From Paenibacillus pinihumi DSM 23905 = JCM 16419 (lineage in GTDB: Bacteria > Bacillota > Bacilli > Paenibacillales > Paenibacillaceae), in NCBI RefSeq assembly GCF_000422505.1, contig NZ_AULX01000006.1, positions 124,001 to 188,000 on the forward strand: a stretch of DNA of 64,000 nt. Reading direction: 5' to 3'. The notes under the pieces were generated by a model. That model worked only from the letters and a program-made list of their open reading frames with translations, was not told where the DNA came from and ran no database searches. The position numbers and the translations under genes were made by a program. This document shows positions 7,506 to 17,391 of this stretch, piece after piece. Each line of letters opens with the position of its first letter. Position 1 is the first letter of the stretch.

Positions 7506-10500
7506 CTACCGCACAGACGTAAATTTGATCGTTTTCACTTCAAACGGCTTAAAGTTCAAGCGGATACCGCCTTCCGTTCTGATGATCTCCCCATCGATCG
7601 GCTGCTCCAGCATATTGGTCTCACAGACTTCCGCGAAATCCTCGCTTACAGCCAAGTTACAATTTACAGACGTCCCTTTGCTCTCATAAAGCCTGACCAC
7701 CCACTCCTGATTCGAATGCTCGGCCCGCTTGATTGTATCCACGATAATATTGCTCTGGTCGCAAGATAAGAATGTCTCCTGCTCCAGTGCTGCTCCCGGT
7801 ACAATCTGCACAGGCGTATTCAATTCGTATGCATCACGGACAACAGAGCTTTGTATGAACCCGTCGTGGCCGATCTGCAAAGCATACGTAAATTGATGTA
7901 TTCCGATATCCGCATTCGCATCCGGGTAGACAGGGGCGCGCAGCAAGGTCAGATTCATCTGCTTGCCCTTCACATTCAGCCCGTATTTGCAGTCATTCAG
8001 CAGGGCAAAATACCGGTTGCCTTCGACCAGCGCCGACCATTTATGCTGATTCACCTCATAACGGTCCCCATCATGCGGACGGGAAGCATGGTTGGGCCGC
8101 TTCACGTAGCCGAATTGAATCTCGTGCAGCGCCTCATTCGCATGAAGATTCGTATCAAATCCGACCTTGAGCAGCTTGTTTTTCTCCTTCCAGTCAACCG
8201 TAGTGCGGAACTCCACCCTGCTGCTGCCAGCCTCCAAATAAATTTCCTGGGTGAGCAGCGACTGGTTCAACCGTCTCTCGACCCGGACAGCGGCAAATAG
8301 CGGCCCTTCGGAAATGACGGTGATGCTTGCCGTCTCCGGAAGTTCCATTTCCGCCTCCTCATACCGGCGGTCAATTTCCCAGGCATCGAAGATCGACGTC
8401 TGGTCGCGGTACATGCGGAACCGGTTGCAGAAACCGTTATTCCAATCCGTTCCCGTTTCTTTAGTTGTAATGGCCGTGATTTCGCCGTATTCGTTCAGTT
8501 CCACCCGGATTCGGCTATTCTCCAAAGAGCGGCTTGTGGCAGTCACGGAAACTTCGGGCGCTTGGGCACCCGCTTCTGCTTCTGGTCCTGCATTTCTGCC
8601 GATCACACGGCTTCCAAGTGCGGGGATCGTTACACGAGCGAAGCGTTTAGCACCTTGCGTCTGGATTGTAAGCTGTTTGCTATCAATGGTCTCTGCATGC
8701 TCCCATGATGACGGCAGCTCGATGACGCTCTCCCGCTCCCAGGCCAGTGAGTTGAATACACTGACGACATCCTCCTGCTTATCTGTAAGTGTGATCAAGG
8801 CATCGGATGCGATCCGGCTTGCCTCCGCCTCAATCTCTGCAAATTGCGCATCTGCCTCTTCATGAACCCGTGGAATTGACGTACCCGGCAAAATATCGTG
8901 GAACTGATTCAGCAGCAGCTTCTTCCATGTCTCCCGAAGTTCATCCTGCGGATAAGCAGCCAGTTTTCCTCTCACATAGGAAATGGTGTTCCATAGTTCG
9001 GCTTCGCGCAAAGCTGTCTCGCCTCTTCTGTTGCCCTGCTTCATCCGGGCCTGGGAGGTGAAGGTTCCGCGGTGAGCCGGATAATACAGCTCCCCAATGT
9101 AGCGGGCATCCGGTACTCCACGCTGTTGCAGATCCTCGAAATAATCCAGCGGACCGGTTATGGCTGTCTGTGGCACACCCTCCAGATTGCCGATACGCCG
9201 CAGCGTCTCCAGATCATCCCGGTTCGCCCCGCCGCCGCCGTCTCCGTAGCCGAACTGCACCAGACGGGTCGAGATATCTTCCTTCTGAATACGTTCATTC
9301 CATTGGAATAGAGCGTAGCTCACATCCGCCGGGTTAGGGAAAGGACCATAGTCCATCAGATGCGTCAAAACTGTGGAGCCATCAATCCCCTCCCAATGAA
9401 ACGTGTTATACGGGAACGGATCGACTACGTTTTCATAGGTTTGATACATTTTCACGGATGCGAAATAATCGACGCCGCTTTTTTTCATAATTTGCGGGAG
9501 ATTGCCTGAATAGCCGAATACATCGGGCAGCCACAGCAGCTTGCTGTCCGTGCCGAATTCCTCGCGGAAAAACTGCTTGCCATACAGAAACTGGCGTACG
9601 AGGCTTTCACCGCTCGGAATATTCGTATCCGGCTCTACCCATGCGCCGCCCTCCGGGATGATTCTTCCGGCCGCAATATAGGACTTAATCTCCTCGTACA
9701 GCTCAGGATAAAGTTCCTTGACCATCTGAAACAAATACGGCTGGCTTTGCGTGTATACATATTCCGGGTATGCCCGCAACAGGGCGAGCTGGTTGGAAAA
9801 AGTCCGGGCAATCTTCCGTTTCGTCTCCTCAATCGGCCACAGCCACGCAATATCCAGATGCGACTGGCCCATCATGAACAGCTTGGGAACTGTGGAGCCA
9901 TTCACACACTCGAGCAAGGGACGCATAATCTCTCTGCCTGCCAGAGCCATGACCTCAAGCTCGTCCCAGGACACACTCCAATCAATTGCTGCCAGCAGCT
10001 TTCGGAATCCTTTATCAATTTCACTGACACGCAGCGATCCGAGCTCCAGTCCGTTGCGGAGCTGAACCAGCACGTTCAAATCAATAAAAAATTGATACAT
10101 GGACTCGTTGACGATGGAAATTGCAGCCTTGCTGTAGACCGGCTGCTCGTCCTGATGGCCTGCGTAAGCTTCAGCCAGAATTTCATAGGCTTCTCCTGCT
10201 GCTGCCTGCTCCGTCAATTCAATATAGGGATGCTGCTGGTCACTCGCCCCGGCCAGCTTGCCGTTCACATAGATTAATCCGTCGCCGCCAAAATTCAGCT
10301 GCAGCACCACACGCTTGCCTGCTGCCTCCTCCGGCATGACCGCCTTGCCGCTGAACCAGCCATACTGCCAGTTTTGCCCCCATTTTGTCCCCGTATCAAT
10401 TGGCGTTCCCGCCCCGGATGCGGCCTGTTCATAAGAGAGCCATGTATCTGAAGGACGATAGGAGAGCTCCATCTTTCCTGTCTCTTTGTAAATATAACGC

Positions 10501-10559
10501 TCCTTCTCCCGCTGCCATTTCGCAATGTGAAACAGTACCTCTTTGGCATTTTTCATCAT
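7506..10559 (-). CDS. Alpha-mannosidase, glycoside hydrolase family 38
   Basis: 1017 residues, full length for a bacterial GH38 enzyme. After an N-terminal beta-rich region (about 1-215) the catalytic alpha/beta barrel begins with GQSHLDIAWLWPIEETKRK, giving the metal-binding His-X-Asp. The catalytic nucleophile aspartate lies in LWLPDVFGYSGNLPQI (about residue 355). Further GH38 features are FGYGDGGGGANRDDLETLRR and the middle-domain start NQFHDILPGTSIPRV. The C-terminal half is the beta-sandwich region of the family. No signal peptide, so it should act in the cytosol on imported mannosides, using a divalent metal such as Zn2+. RBS GGTGGAG 5 nt before ATG. It is last in an operon with a solute-binding lipoprotein and two permeases, so the importer probably delivers its oligosaccharide substrate. 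Confidence 0.92.
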   Translation of the reverse strand: MMKNAKEVLFHIAKWQREKERYIYKETGKMELSYRPSDTWLSYEQAASGAGTPIDTGTKWGQNWQYGWFSGKAVMPEEAAGKRVVLQLNFGGDGLIYVNGKLAGASDQQHPYIELTEQAAAGEAYEILAEAYAGHQDEQPVYSKAAISIVNESMYQFFIDLNVLVQLRNGLELGSLRVSEIDKGFRKLLAAIDWSVSWDELEVMALAGREIMRPLLECVNGSTVPKLFMMGQSHLDIAWLWPIEETKRKIARTFSNQLALLRAYPEYVYTQSQPYLFQMVKELYPELYEEIKSYIAAGRIIPEGGAWVEPDTNIPSGESLVRQFLYGKQFFREEFGTDSKLLWLPDVFGYSGNLPQIMKKSGVDYFASVKMYQTYENVVDPFPYNTFHWEGIDGSTVLTHLMDYGPFPNPADVSYALFQWNERIQKEDISTRLVQFGYGDGGGGANRDDLETLRRIGNLEGVPQTAITGPLDYFEDLQQRGVPDARYIGELYYPAHRGTFTSQARMKQGNRRGETALREAELWNTISYVRGKLAAYPQDELRETWKKLLLNQFHDILPGTSIPRVHEEADAQFAEIEAEASRIASDALITLTDKQEDVVSVFNSLAWERESVIELPSSWEHAETIDSKQLTIQTQGAKRFARVTIPALGSRVIGRNAGPEAEAGAQAPEVSVTATSRSLENSRIRVELNEYGEITAITTKETGTDWNNGFCNRFRMYRDQTSIFDAWEIDRRYEEAEMELPETASITVISEGPLFAAVRVERRLNQSLLTQEIYLEAGSSRVEFRTTVDWKEKNKLLKVGFDTNLHANEALHEIQFGYVKRPNHASRPHDGDRYEVNQHKWSALVEGNRYFALLNDCKYGLNVKGKQMNLTLLRAPVYPDANADIGIHQFTYALQIGHDGFIQSSVVRDAYELNTPVQIVPGAALEQETFLSCDQSNIIVDTIKRAEHSNQEWVVRLYESKGTSVNCNLAVSEDFAEVCETNMLEQPIDGEIIRTEGGIRLNFKPFEVKTIKFTSVR

Positions 10560-10616
10560 GTAAACTCCACCTCTAATCTTTACAGCTTTTTATTTGATCT
10601 CTGATGAGTTGAACAG

Positions 10617-10674
10617 CAAAAAGGGGGCCGCTTCTTCTCGCAAGCCTGACCTCCCGAAGTTGCGGCCTGCCCTT
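10617..10674 (-). terminator. Long imperfect hairpin between binding protein and mannosidase genes
   Basis: AAAAGGG-GCCGC pairs across about 30 nt with GCGGC-CCCTTTT, ending in TTTTT on the minus strand, immediately after the binding-protein stop. It may act as a partial terminator or mRNA stabiliser giving more binding protein than enzyme. Confidence 0.5.
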
Positions 10675-12324
10675 TTACTTGGATGAGTTATACGTCACAT
10701 CGTAAGACTGCTGCATAATTTCAAGGAAACGGCCCAATTTCAAATTCTCAAGCCCCTTCGTATACGTATCCCAGTCCTTATTCAAATCCTTGCTGCCCGT
10801 GATGAACTGCAACGTATATTGATCGATGTAGTTTTTCAAATTAATTTGCAGCATGCTTTGCTCGTCCGCCAAGGCCGGATCAATCCAGACCGCCCAGACC
10901 GGGTAAATCTCCTTCGGCTCCTTGCCCTGATACTGCAACGTCGCTTGATACAATCTGCGCTCATAACCGGAAGATGCATAGATATCCTCTCCCTGCACCC
11001 AACTGTCCCGGTATTCCTTCGGCATATAGAAGTTGCCCATGCCATACCAGCCCGTATTGTTAGGCTTGTCGCCCTCTTTGGACGGAATGCTGGCGAACAG
11101 CGGTGTCACATTCTCTCCAAGCGCCTTCTCGCCTGCCTCCGGCTTTCTCCAGCCGACGCCCTCCTTGCCAGCCTCAGCAGATACCTGTCCTTCCGGGGTA
11201 TACAAATAATCGACGAGCTTGATCAGTGCAATCTTTGCTTCTTCGCTCGCCTTGTTCGTAATGACGAATTTAGCCCCCGGGATCGCGCTGGACGCATTAT
11301 GGACCGTATAGGATGCATGCGGCCCCTGTAGTGGAGGCAGCGGATTATAGTCCATGCCACGGGTATTGCCTTCGCCTGTGTTCACGAATATCGCCGGGTG
11401 CATGCCTGCTCCGGCACCGAGAATCTGGGCATCCGCATTCTCTCCGATCCGTTTGAATGCTTCAGCATTTTGTGTAAAGGCTCCCTTGTCAATTAGCCCC
11501 TCGTCATAGAGCGACTTGATATAGGCCAGCCCTTCCTTCCATTCCGGCTTGTTCGCAGCCGTGTCGACCTTGCCGTCCTTCATGGTCAAATAATTGCGGT
11601 CATCATTATAAATAAAGCCATTCATCAGGAACGGTACAATCCGTACGCCGAAATCCTCTGTTGAACCGCTGAGAGGCACTTCATCGGCCTTTTTGTTGCC
11701 GTTAGGGTCTCCTGTTTTGAACGCTTTCAAGACGTTGCGGAAATCATCTGTCGTCTTCGGCATCTCCAGCTTCATCTCTTCGAGCCATTTGGTGTTGATC
11801 CACATTTTGTTCGGATAAGAACAGTGGAAGCACTCGCTGTAATTGACCAGGCCGTAAATATTGCCGTCTGGCGCTGTATTCATCGCCTTCAGTGTCGGAT
11901 TCTTATCCATCGCCGCCTTGATGTTCGGCGCATATTGCTCGATCAGATCATTCAGCGGAACGAAAATCCCCTGCTGGCTATAACGGAGCACATCCGCCTG
12001 CGAGAACTGGTCCACATAGTCGGTTAAAATATACGTATCCGGGTAATCGCCGCTTGCCAGGGAAATTTGGCGCTTCTCTTTGGCGCCGTCATACGGGATG
12101 ATCTCCCACTTGAAGCGGATATTGAACTTGTCCTCTACAAGTTTGGTGAAATCGCTCGTCTTCAAATCCTGGGTTGCTTCCTGCTGAGTGAACACACTGA
12201 TTTCTACCGGTCCGGTTCCGCCCTCACTGGCGGTATTTCCACCCTTTGTATTTGAGGCACATGCCGCCAGTACACTGCTTGCCAGCAAAATCATGCACAC
12301 AAGGCTGATGATGTTCCTTTTCAA
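10675..12324 (-). CDS. Sugar ABC transporter substrate-binding lipoprotein (LplA-like)
   Basis: 549 residues; lipoprotein signal MKRNIISLVCMILLASSVLA then ACAS with lipidation cysteine at about residue 22. Mature domain belongs to the large extracellular solute-binding family 1 of the Paenibacillus/Bacillus LplA type (EISVFTQQEATQDLKTSDFT, YPDTYILTDYVDQFSQ, MNTAPDGNIYGLV, then a C-terminal KNYIDQYTLQFITG helix typical of this group). TTG start with GAGG 6 nt upstream. It follows the two permease genes after a 263-bp gap and precedes the GH38 gene, so a mannose-containing oligosaccharide ligand is inferred. The ATPase (MsmX type) is not encoded here, which is usual for this transporter class. 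Confidence 0.9.
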   Translation of the reverse strand: MKRNIISLVCMILLASSVLAACASNTKGGNTASEGGTGPVEISVFTQQEATQDLKTSDFTKLVEDKFNIRFKWEIIPYDGAKEKRQISLASGDYPDTYILTDYVDQFSQADVLRYSQQGIFVPLNDLIEQYAPNIKAAMDKNPTLKAMNTAPDGNIYGLVNYSECFHCSYPNKMWINTKWLEEMKLEMPKTTDDFRNVLKAFKTGDPNGNKKADEVPLSGSTEDFGVRIVPFLMNGFIYNDDRNYLTMKDGKVDTAANKPEWKEGLAYIKSLYDEGLIDKGAFTQNAEAFKRIGENADAQILGAGAGMHPAIFVNTGEGNTRGMDYNPLPPLQGPHASYTVHNASSAIPGAKFVITNKASEEAKIALIKLVDYLYTPEGQVSAEAGKEGVGWRKPEAGEKALGENVTPLFASIPSKEGDKPNNTGWYGMGNFYMPKEYRDSWVQGEDIYASSGYERRLYQATLQYQGKEPKEIYPVWAVWIDPALADEQSMLQINLKNYIDQYTLQFITGSKDLNKDWDTYTKGLENLKLGRFLEIMQQSYDVTYNSSK

Positions 12325-12390
12325 TGGCTTCCTCTCCTTTGATCATTGTTAACAACGTCGGGATACAATCGTCCTTTTTACGCATAAGCT

Positions 12391-12410
12391 GCCTGAATCA
12401 GATTCCAGGC
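12391..12410 (-). other. Hairpin in the leader of the binding-protein gene
   Basis: GCCT-GAATC pairs with GATTC-AGGC around a single-base loop, with one bulged base. It lies in the 263-bp gap (12325-12587) between permease and binding-protein genes and could be a processing or stabilising element. Nothing else is evident in that gap. Confidence 0.35.
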
Positions 12411-12587
12411 TTTTGCTCGTTTCACGGCTTGATCACCGTTTTGACACCTTCTCAGACTCCGCTTTTTTTACATTTCTTATCATACTGCCGCTTGACCCGC
12501 TTACGCTTGCTTTTCTTATTGTTACACGCCGGCCTTAAGACTATTGCCCTGCATCACCCCTTTCAAGATGACCGCTCCGGCTGCCAA

Positions 12588-13484
12588 CTAGCCCTTGACA
12601 GAGCCGATCAGCATGCCCTGCACAAAATGACGCTGCACAAACGGGTAAATAATCAGCACAGGCAGTGTCGACACAACAATAAGCGAGTATTTCAGCAATT
12701 CCGCCAGCTGCTGGCGCTCCACCAGCTTCATCGCATCCATCGGACCTGCTGCATTGTTATTGAGAATAATAATGCTGCGCAGCACCAGTTGCAGCGGATA
12801 CAGATTGTCGGACTTCAAATAAATCAGCGCATCAAAATACGCATTCCACTGTCCGACAGCATACATCAGCATCAATACCGCAATGACCGGCTTGGACAGC
12901 GGGAGTACGATGCTCCATACAAATCGCGCATCACTGGCCCCGTCTATCTCACTTGCCTCCGCCAGTTCATCGGGAATTGACGACTGGAAGAAGGTACGGG
13001 CAATAATCACCTGCCACACCCAGATTGCATTCGGAATCAGCAGCGCCCACCTCGTATCAATAAAGCCGAGCTCCTTCACCACCATGTAGGTTGGAATCAG
13101 CCCGCCGTTGAACAGCATCGTGAACGTAATGAACATCATTAACGTCCTGCCGCCGGAAAAGGACTTCCTTGACAGCGGATAAGCAAGCAGAATCGTAAGT
13201 GTAACACTGATCAGCGTACCGGCTACTGTATAAAAAATGGAGTTCCCGTAACCCGTCAAAATTTGCGGATTGTGCAGCAGCCCTGCATAACCCTTCAATG
13301 AAAATTCAACCGGCCACAGCCATACTTTTCCCGACGCTACAGCAGCCGGGCTGCTAAACGAGCTGCTGATTATATAAATCAGCGGGTACATCACAACCAC
13401 CATAATCAGTATGAGCACCGTATAGACGACACCCAAAAACAGCCGGTCGGATAGTGGTTCTTTAATTTTCGCAGCTTTAGCCAT
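12588..13484 (-). CDS. Carbohydrate ABC transporter permease (YtcP/LplC-like)
   Basis: 298-residue inner-membrane permease with about six transmembrane segments, starting after a short cytosolic tail (IKEPLSDRLFLGVVYTVLIL). The EAA loop ELAEASEIDGASDARFVWSI docks to the shared ATPase. C-terminal QRHFVQGMLIGSVKG is the standard ending of this subfamily. It starts 18 bp after the stop of the upstream permease and pairs with it to form the membrane channel of the mannoside importer. Confidence 0.92.
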   Translation of the reverse strand: MAKAAKIKEPLSDRLFLGVVYTVLILIMVVVMYPLIYIISSSFSSPAAVASGKVWLWPVEFSLKGYAGLLHNPQILTGYGNSIFYTVAGTLISVTLTILLAYPLSRKSFSGGRTLMMFITFTMLFNGGLIPTYMVVKELGFIDTRWALLIPNAIWVWQVIIARTFFQSSIPDELAEASEIDGASDARFVWSIVLPLSKPVIAVLMLMYAVGQWNAYFDALIYLKSDNLYPLQLVLRSIIILNNNAAGPMDAMKLVERQQLAELLKYSLIVVSTLPVLIIYPFVQRHFVQGMLIGSVKG

Positions 13485-13502
13485 TTCTGATACCGCTCCC
13501 CT

Positions 13503-14465
13503 CTACCATAAGCTGTTATTGGATAGCCGCTTGGCCAGCGTATTGACGAATACGAGCAGCAGCAAATTGATGACGGAGTTGAACAGCCCCACCGCCGTAG
13601 CAAAGCTGTAGTTTGCATTCAGCAATCCGGCTTTGTACACATAGGTTGAGATGATCTCCGATGTTTCAAGATTGAGCGGATTTTGCAGCAGATAGATTTT
13701 TTCAAATCCAAGCGCCATAATCGACCCCACGTTCAAAATCAAAATAATCGTAGCCGTCGGCAAAATACCGGGCAGATCAATGTGAATAATCTTTTGCAGC
13801 CGTGAAGCGCCGTCGACCTTCGCCGCCTCGTACAGCATCGGGTCAACCCCTGCGAGCGCTGCCAAATAAATAACCGTCGAATACCCGGCATTTTGCCATA
13901 TATCGGACCATACATGGATAGAACGGAACATGCCCGGCTCTCCGAGGAAATTCACGCCTTCCAGTCCCAAATGGCCGAGGGCCACATTGACGAAGCCAAG
14001 ACGCGGAGCCAAAAACAGCATAATCATCGAGACGATGACCACTGTCGAAATAAAATAAGGCGCGAAGGTGACAAGCTGAATAAACCGCTTGAACCGGCCA
14101 TTCCGTATTTCGTTCAAAGAGAGCGCTAACAGAATCGGAATCGGAAAGCCGACCACGAGCTGATACACACTGATGATCAGGGTGTTTTTAACCAGCGTCC
14201 AAAAAATCGGATTCTCGAAAAACAATCTGAAATGCTTCATCCCGACCCAATCACTGCCCCATATCCCCTTGGTCACATTGTAGTCCTTGAATGCCAGCAC
14301 GGAATTAATCATCGGGTAATATTTGAACAATATAAAATACAAGACCGGTACAAGGACGAATAAATAAAGCTGCCAATGCTTCCGCATCCGTTTGCCATGT
14401 ACGTTCCAAAAACGCTCCTTCCCCTGATGTTGTGATCTCTGACTGATGCCGGTCACGTTGCTCAA
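13503..14465 (-). CDS. Carbohydrate ABC transporter permease (LplB-like)
   Basis: I start this at TTG 14465 because AGGAGGG sits 7 nt upstream; this gives 320 residues, normal for LplB. The frame is open further upstream to 14846, but that extension has no membrane or family features. Motifs: MRKHWQLYLFVLVPVLYFIL (first membrane helix), YPMINSVLAFKDYNVTKGIW, SLNEIRNGRFKRFIQLVTFAPYF and the EAA loop YEAAKVDGASRLQKIIHIDL. First gene of the mannoside-import operon; it pairs with the YtcP-like permease. Confidence 0.9.
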   Translation of the reverse strand: MSNVTGISQRSQHQGKERFWNVHGKRMRKHWQLYLFVLVPVLYFILFKYYPMINSVLAFKDYNVTKGIWGSDWVGMKHFRLFFENPIFWTLVKNTLIISVYQLVVGFPIPILLALSLNEIRNGRFKRFIQLVTFAPYFISTVVIVSMIMLFLAPRLGFVNVALGHLGLEGVNFLGEPGMFRSIHVWSDIWQNAGYSTVIYLAALAGVDPMLYEAAKVDGASRLQKIIHIDLPGILPTATIILILNVGSIMALGFEKIYLLQNPLNLETSEIISTYVYKAGLLNANYSFATAVGLFNSVINLLLLVFVNTLAKRLSNNSLW

Positions 14466-14869
14466 AAGCCATCCCTCCTGCATGTTGCTGCCGTTCATAA
14501 CAGCGCTTTCTTCTTCCCCAACAGTGTATGGCTTCTCCGGCAATCTCCGAAAGGTACATCGTTTCCCGGGGGTACATCCATTCCGGCAGGAGGGGTACAT
14601 CCCTTGCGTACAGCGGCATTTAAGGCTTTTGGATGTATTGTGCGGCAGGTTCTTTGCGGACAACAATGTGAATGGCACGTAGGGATAGCTTTCAAGTAAA
14701 GCAGCCTTGTGAAAGGCGCCTCCGATTGCTGTTGCTCCGGATTTTTTTTCGCACTCTGGCTGAACATGCAAAAAAAGCTGCCTCATTACAGGCAGCTTCA
14801 TCATTTGGATAAGGGTACAGATTAAGGGCAAAACATCGGGGTACATCTATCCGGAAGGTTACACTGGCG
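14466..14869. other. Regulator-to-operon intergenic region
   Basis: About 400 bp between the AraC-type sensor and the transporter operon it probably controls. It contains the sensor gene's terminator (14771-14798) and presumably the operon promoter and operator. I could not identify convincing -35/-10 boxes, which would suit an activator-dependent promoter. Reading frames here lack coding character. Confidence 0.4.
14771..14798 (-). terminator. Terminator of the AraC-type sensor gene
   Basis: AAGCTGCC-8 nt-GGCAGCTT followed on the minus strand by TTTTTTGCA. It separates the regulator from the transport operon. Confidence 0.88.
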
Positions 14870-17179
14870 TCAATCCTCGTCTTTGAACTGGCGGTAAGCG
14901 CTCGGTGATACACCGACAGCCCGCTTGAATGCTCTGCGGAAAGAATGCGCACTGTTATAGCCGGTCCTCTGGGCAATGTCCTCAATGGTAGATGAGCTTT
15001 CCCTGAGCAGTCTCACGGCTTGATCGATTCTCAGCTTCTCCAGATAATCCCACAGGTTCGTTCCGGTCACTTCCTTGAACAAGCCGGAGATATATTTCTC
15101 CGGGTAACCTACCCGCTCAGCAACCTGATAGAGCGACAGTTCCGGCTGCATATACATGTCGGCCATGCATTGCCGGATTTGTTCAATCGTCTCGTTATGC
15201 TCGCTGTTCTTCTTCGTATTAATCCAATCGGTCAGCGTATCCATCATCGTACCGATTTCTTCAAGCGCAGACTCCATGCTTTGACCGCCGGCCATGCCCA
15301 GCATCCGCTCTTTCATCGGCTCCGCAAGCGCGGTTTCATGAAAGGGCTTCTGATCAAGCAGCTTCAGGAGCGTCCCTTTCAGCTCCAGTATAAACTGTCT
15401 TTTCATTTCAGCGGACAGATTGCGGCGCTCCAGATTTTGTTCCGCTGTATCTTCCAGTATGCTCCGCGCTTTCTCGCCGTCACCTGCTTTAATTGTACTG
15501 ATTAGTCGCAGCTCAACATCCAGCGGGTAATAAAAGGTAGTGCTGTCGATCTGGATTTCGTCGAACCAGACGAGCATGCGCGACTCTTTCGGGTCCGTGT
15601 AGGCAATCGCCTCCTTGGCCTGCTCATGGGAGCGGCTTACGTCCCGAAGCTCGCTGAACGATGATCCGATAGCGGCAGCCACCCTAATTTTATATTGATC
15701 ATACAGACTGCGGGAGGATTGTTCCACAATACGGCTGATTTGTTCTTCTCTTGCTCCTCCGGCTTCTTCGGCGATCAGGAAAACAATTATAACCTGGTTG
15801 CTTCCCAGATCGGTCATCAGCAAAGAGCCGTCCACATCCTGCAGCGTCTGCTTCACAAGCAGCCGGGCCGCATTCAGCTCATTTAGCACATCAATATGAT
15901 TCATGTCTTCATAACCGGTAATTTTCAGCAGTCCTGCATATCCCGCCTGGCCGCTCAGCATAACTCCAGCCTGATTAGCCGCAGCTTCAATTTCGGAACC
16001 GGACAGAAATTCCCCCGCAACCAGCCTTCGGAGAAAAGCATCCCGAAGCAGCGGCAACTTCAGATTCAGCTCGCTTTCCAGACGCTTATTGTTTGTAATC
16101 ATCCCGGAAATATTCCCCTGCAGAAAATCATAATCATTCCGCACACCGCGGGACTCCTGGCTGAAGATGGACAACAGTTTTGTAATCGGCAGGCTGTTGC
16201 GATAGGCGAGCAGCAGCCCGGCAATGATTCCAAGCAGCAATGCCGTCCCGGTAACTGCCCAGGTAATATCTTTGATCTTATTGGCGTTCTTCATCAATGC
16301 TTCTCTCGGAATGCCAGCCCGGTATACCCATCCGTTCTTCTCCGAACGAATGGTAATCAGCAGCGTATCGTTGTACATTTGGCTTACCTTGTCCGCTTCC
16401 AGCTTGCTGGCAGCTTCCGTCTCTAATTGTGCCGCATGGGCCTGATCGATGCCCTGGAGGCCGATTGTATGTCCCTGGCCATCCATAATGTGCGCCCAAC
16501 CTCCGTATTGCTCAGGAATAACCGTCAGCAGGCTGTTCACCTGCTCCTGATCAATGAGCACGACTGCTGTCGCGGCCGTCGGGCTCAGGCTCTCCAACGG
16601 CAATGATTGAATGTATGAGATGACCGAGGTTTCCACACCCATTTTGGAGTACGGCATTGCAGGCAGTATGTCACTACGGTGCGTCTTGCCAAGCCAGTCC
16701 TGCTCCCATTCCTTCCGGGATATATCCCGGTAGTGAAAGCTCTCATAATAATGCTCCGGACGGAAATAAGACGAACCCGGGGCCAGGATGAGATTATAAT
16801 TATTCAGATAGACATAATAGTCCTGCAAAAAATTATTTGTACGGCTAATTGCCGTAATGTCCCTGTTGAGTTTCCATATGCCGTGAATATTCGCTTGCTC
16901 CTCCGGCATCGCTTCATGCATCAGCGAGTTCAAATCCTGATTAATGGCCAGCTGTCTGGTAAACGCCTCTACCTCGCTCATCCGGCTCTCCAGCGTTTCC
17001 TGGCTTTTCTGAAGCTGCAGAACGCTGTTTTCAATGGAGATCGTCTGGGTCTCGGCAATCGAAACGCGGTAGGATACGTAACCCGCAATAGCAGGAATAC
17101 AAAGGACAATTAAATAAGAGATCAAATATTTATAAAACAGGCCGGTGAACTTGATGACTCTCCCCCATTTCCGGTGCAC
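14870..17179 (-). CDS. Membrane-bound AraC-family transcriptional regulator with extracellular sensor domain
   Basis: 769 residues. Two hydrophobic helices (about 14-33 and 300-325: ITWAVTGTALLLGIIAGLLLAY) flank an extracytoplasmic sensor region of about 260 residues. The C-terminus has two AraC helix-turn-helix motifs (ELSLYQVAERVGYPEKYISG and IEDIAQRTGYNSAHSFRRAF). This is the YesN-like, single-polypeptide sensor-regulator type common next to Lpl transporters in Paenibacillus. It lies directly upstream of the mannoside-import operon in the same orientation and is separated by a terminator, so it probably activates that operon on sensing an extracellular glycan. Start: GTG 17179 has no clear ribosome binding site; GGGGGAGA lies just inside but no standard start codon follows it at good distance. 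Confidence 0.9.
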   Translation of the reverse strand: MHRKWGRVIKFTGLFYKYLISYLIVLCIPAIAGYVSYRVSIAETQTISIENSVLQLQKSQETLESRMSEVEAFTRQLAINQDLNSLMHEAMPEEQANIHGIWKLNRDITAISRTNNFLQDYYVYLNNYNLILAPGSSYFRPEHYYESFHYRDISRKEWEQDWLGKTHRSDILPAMPYSKMGVETSVISYIQSLPLESLSPTAATAVVLIDQEQVNSLLTVIPEQYGGWAHIMDGQGHTIGLQGIDQAHAAQLETEAASKLEADKVSQMYNDTLLITIRSEKNGWVYRAGIPREALMKNANKIKDITWAVTGTALLLGIIAGLLLAYRNSLPITKLLSIFSQESRGVRNDYDFLQGNISGMITNNKRLESELNLKLPLLRDAFLRRLVAGEFLSGSEIEAAANQAGVMLSGQAGYAGLLKITGYEDMNHIDVLNELNAARLLVKQTLQDVDGSLLMTDLGSNQVIIVFLIAEEAGGAREEQISRIVEQSSRSLYDQYKIRVAAAIGSSFSELRDVSRSHEQAKEAIAYTDPKESRMLVWFDEIQIDSTTFYYPLDVELRLISTIKAGDGEKARSILEDTAEQNLERRNLSAEMKRQFILELKGTLLKLLDQKPFHETALAEPMKERMLGMAGGQSMESALEEIGTMMDTLTDWINTKKNSEHNETIEQIRQCMADMYMQPELSLYQVAERVGYPEKYISGLFKEVTGTNLWDYLEKLRIDQAVRLLRESSSTIEDIAQRTGYNSAHSFRRAFKRAVGVSPSAYRQFKDED

Positions 17180-17302
17180 ATTCTGTAAGCGTTAACAGCC
17201 CATTTCATATTGTACGCCATGAGCGCGGATTCAGCCAGCCTTGCCCGGATATTTCATGTCATGAATGACTGGAAGTCTTCTAAATCTGCCGGGAAACACA
17301 TA

Positions 17303-17341
17303 GAACCCCCAAAACACATCATTGTGTGTCCTTGAGGGTTC
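17303..17341 (-). terminator. Hairpin after the phosphoesterase gene
   Basis: GAACCC pairs with GGGTTC, with an inner AACACA/TGTGTG stem. No clean T-run on the minus strand (TTCTATGTGTTT), so terminator function is only likely. Confidence 0.5.
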
Positions 17342-17391
17342 CGCAGTAACCAAAAGTCTGTGGTTTTCGGATACAATGCTTATCCTGATAT

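Noticed and set aside
14466-14846. N-terminal extension of the LplB-like permease
   Set aside because: The added 127 residues are Cys/His-rich without membrane or family features, while the TTG at 14465 has a near-ideal AGGAGGG.
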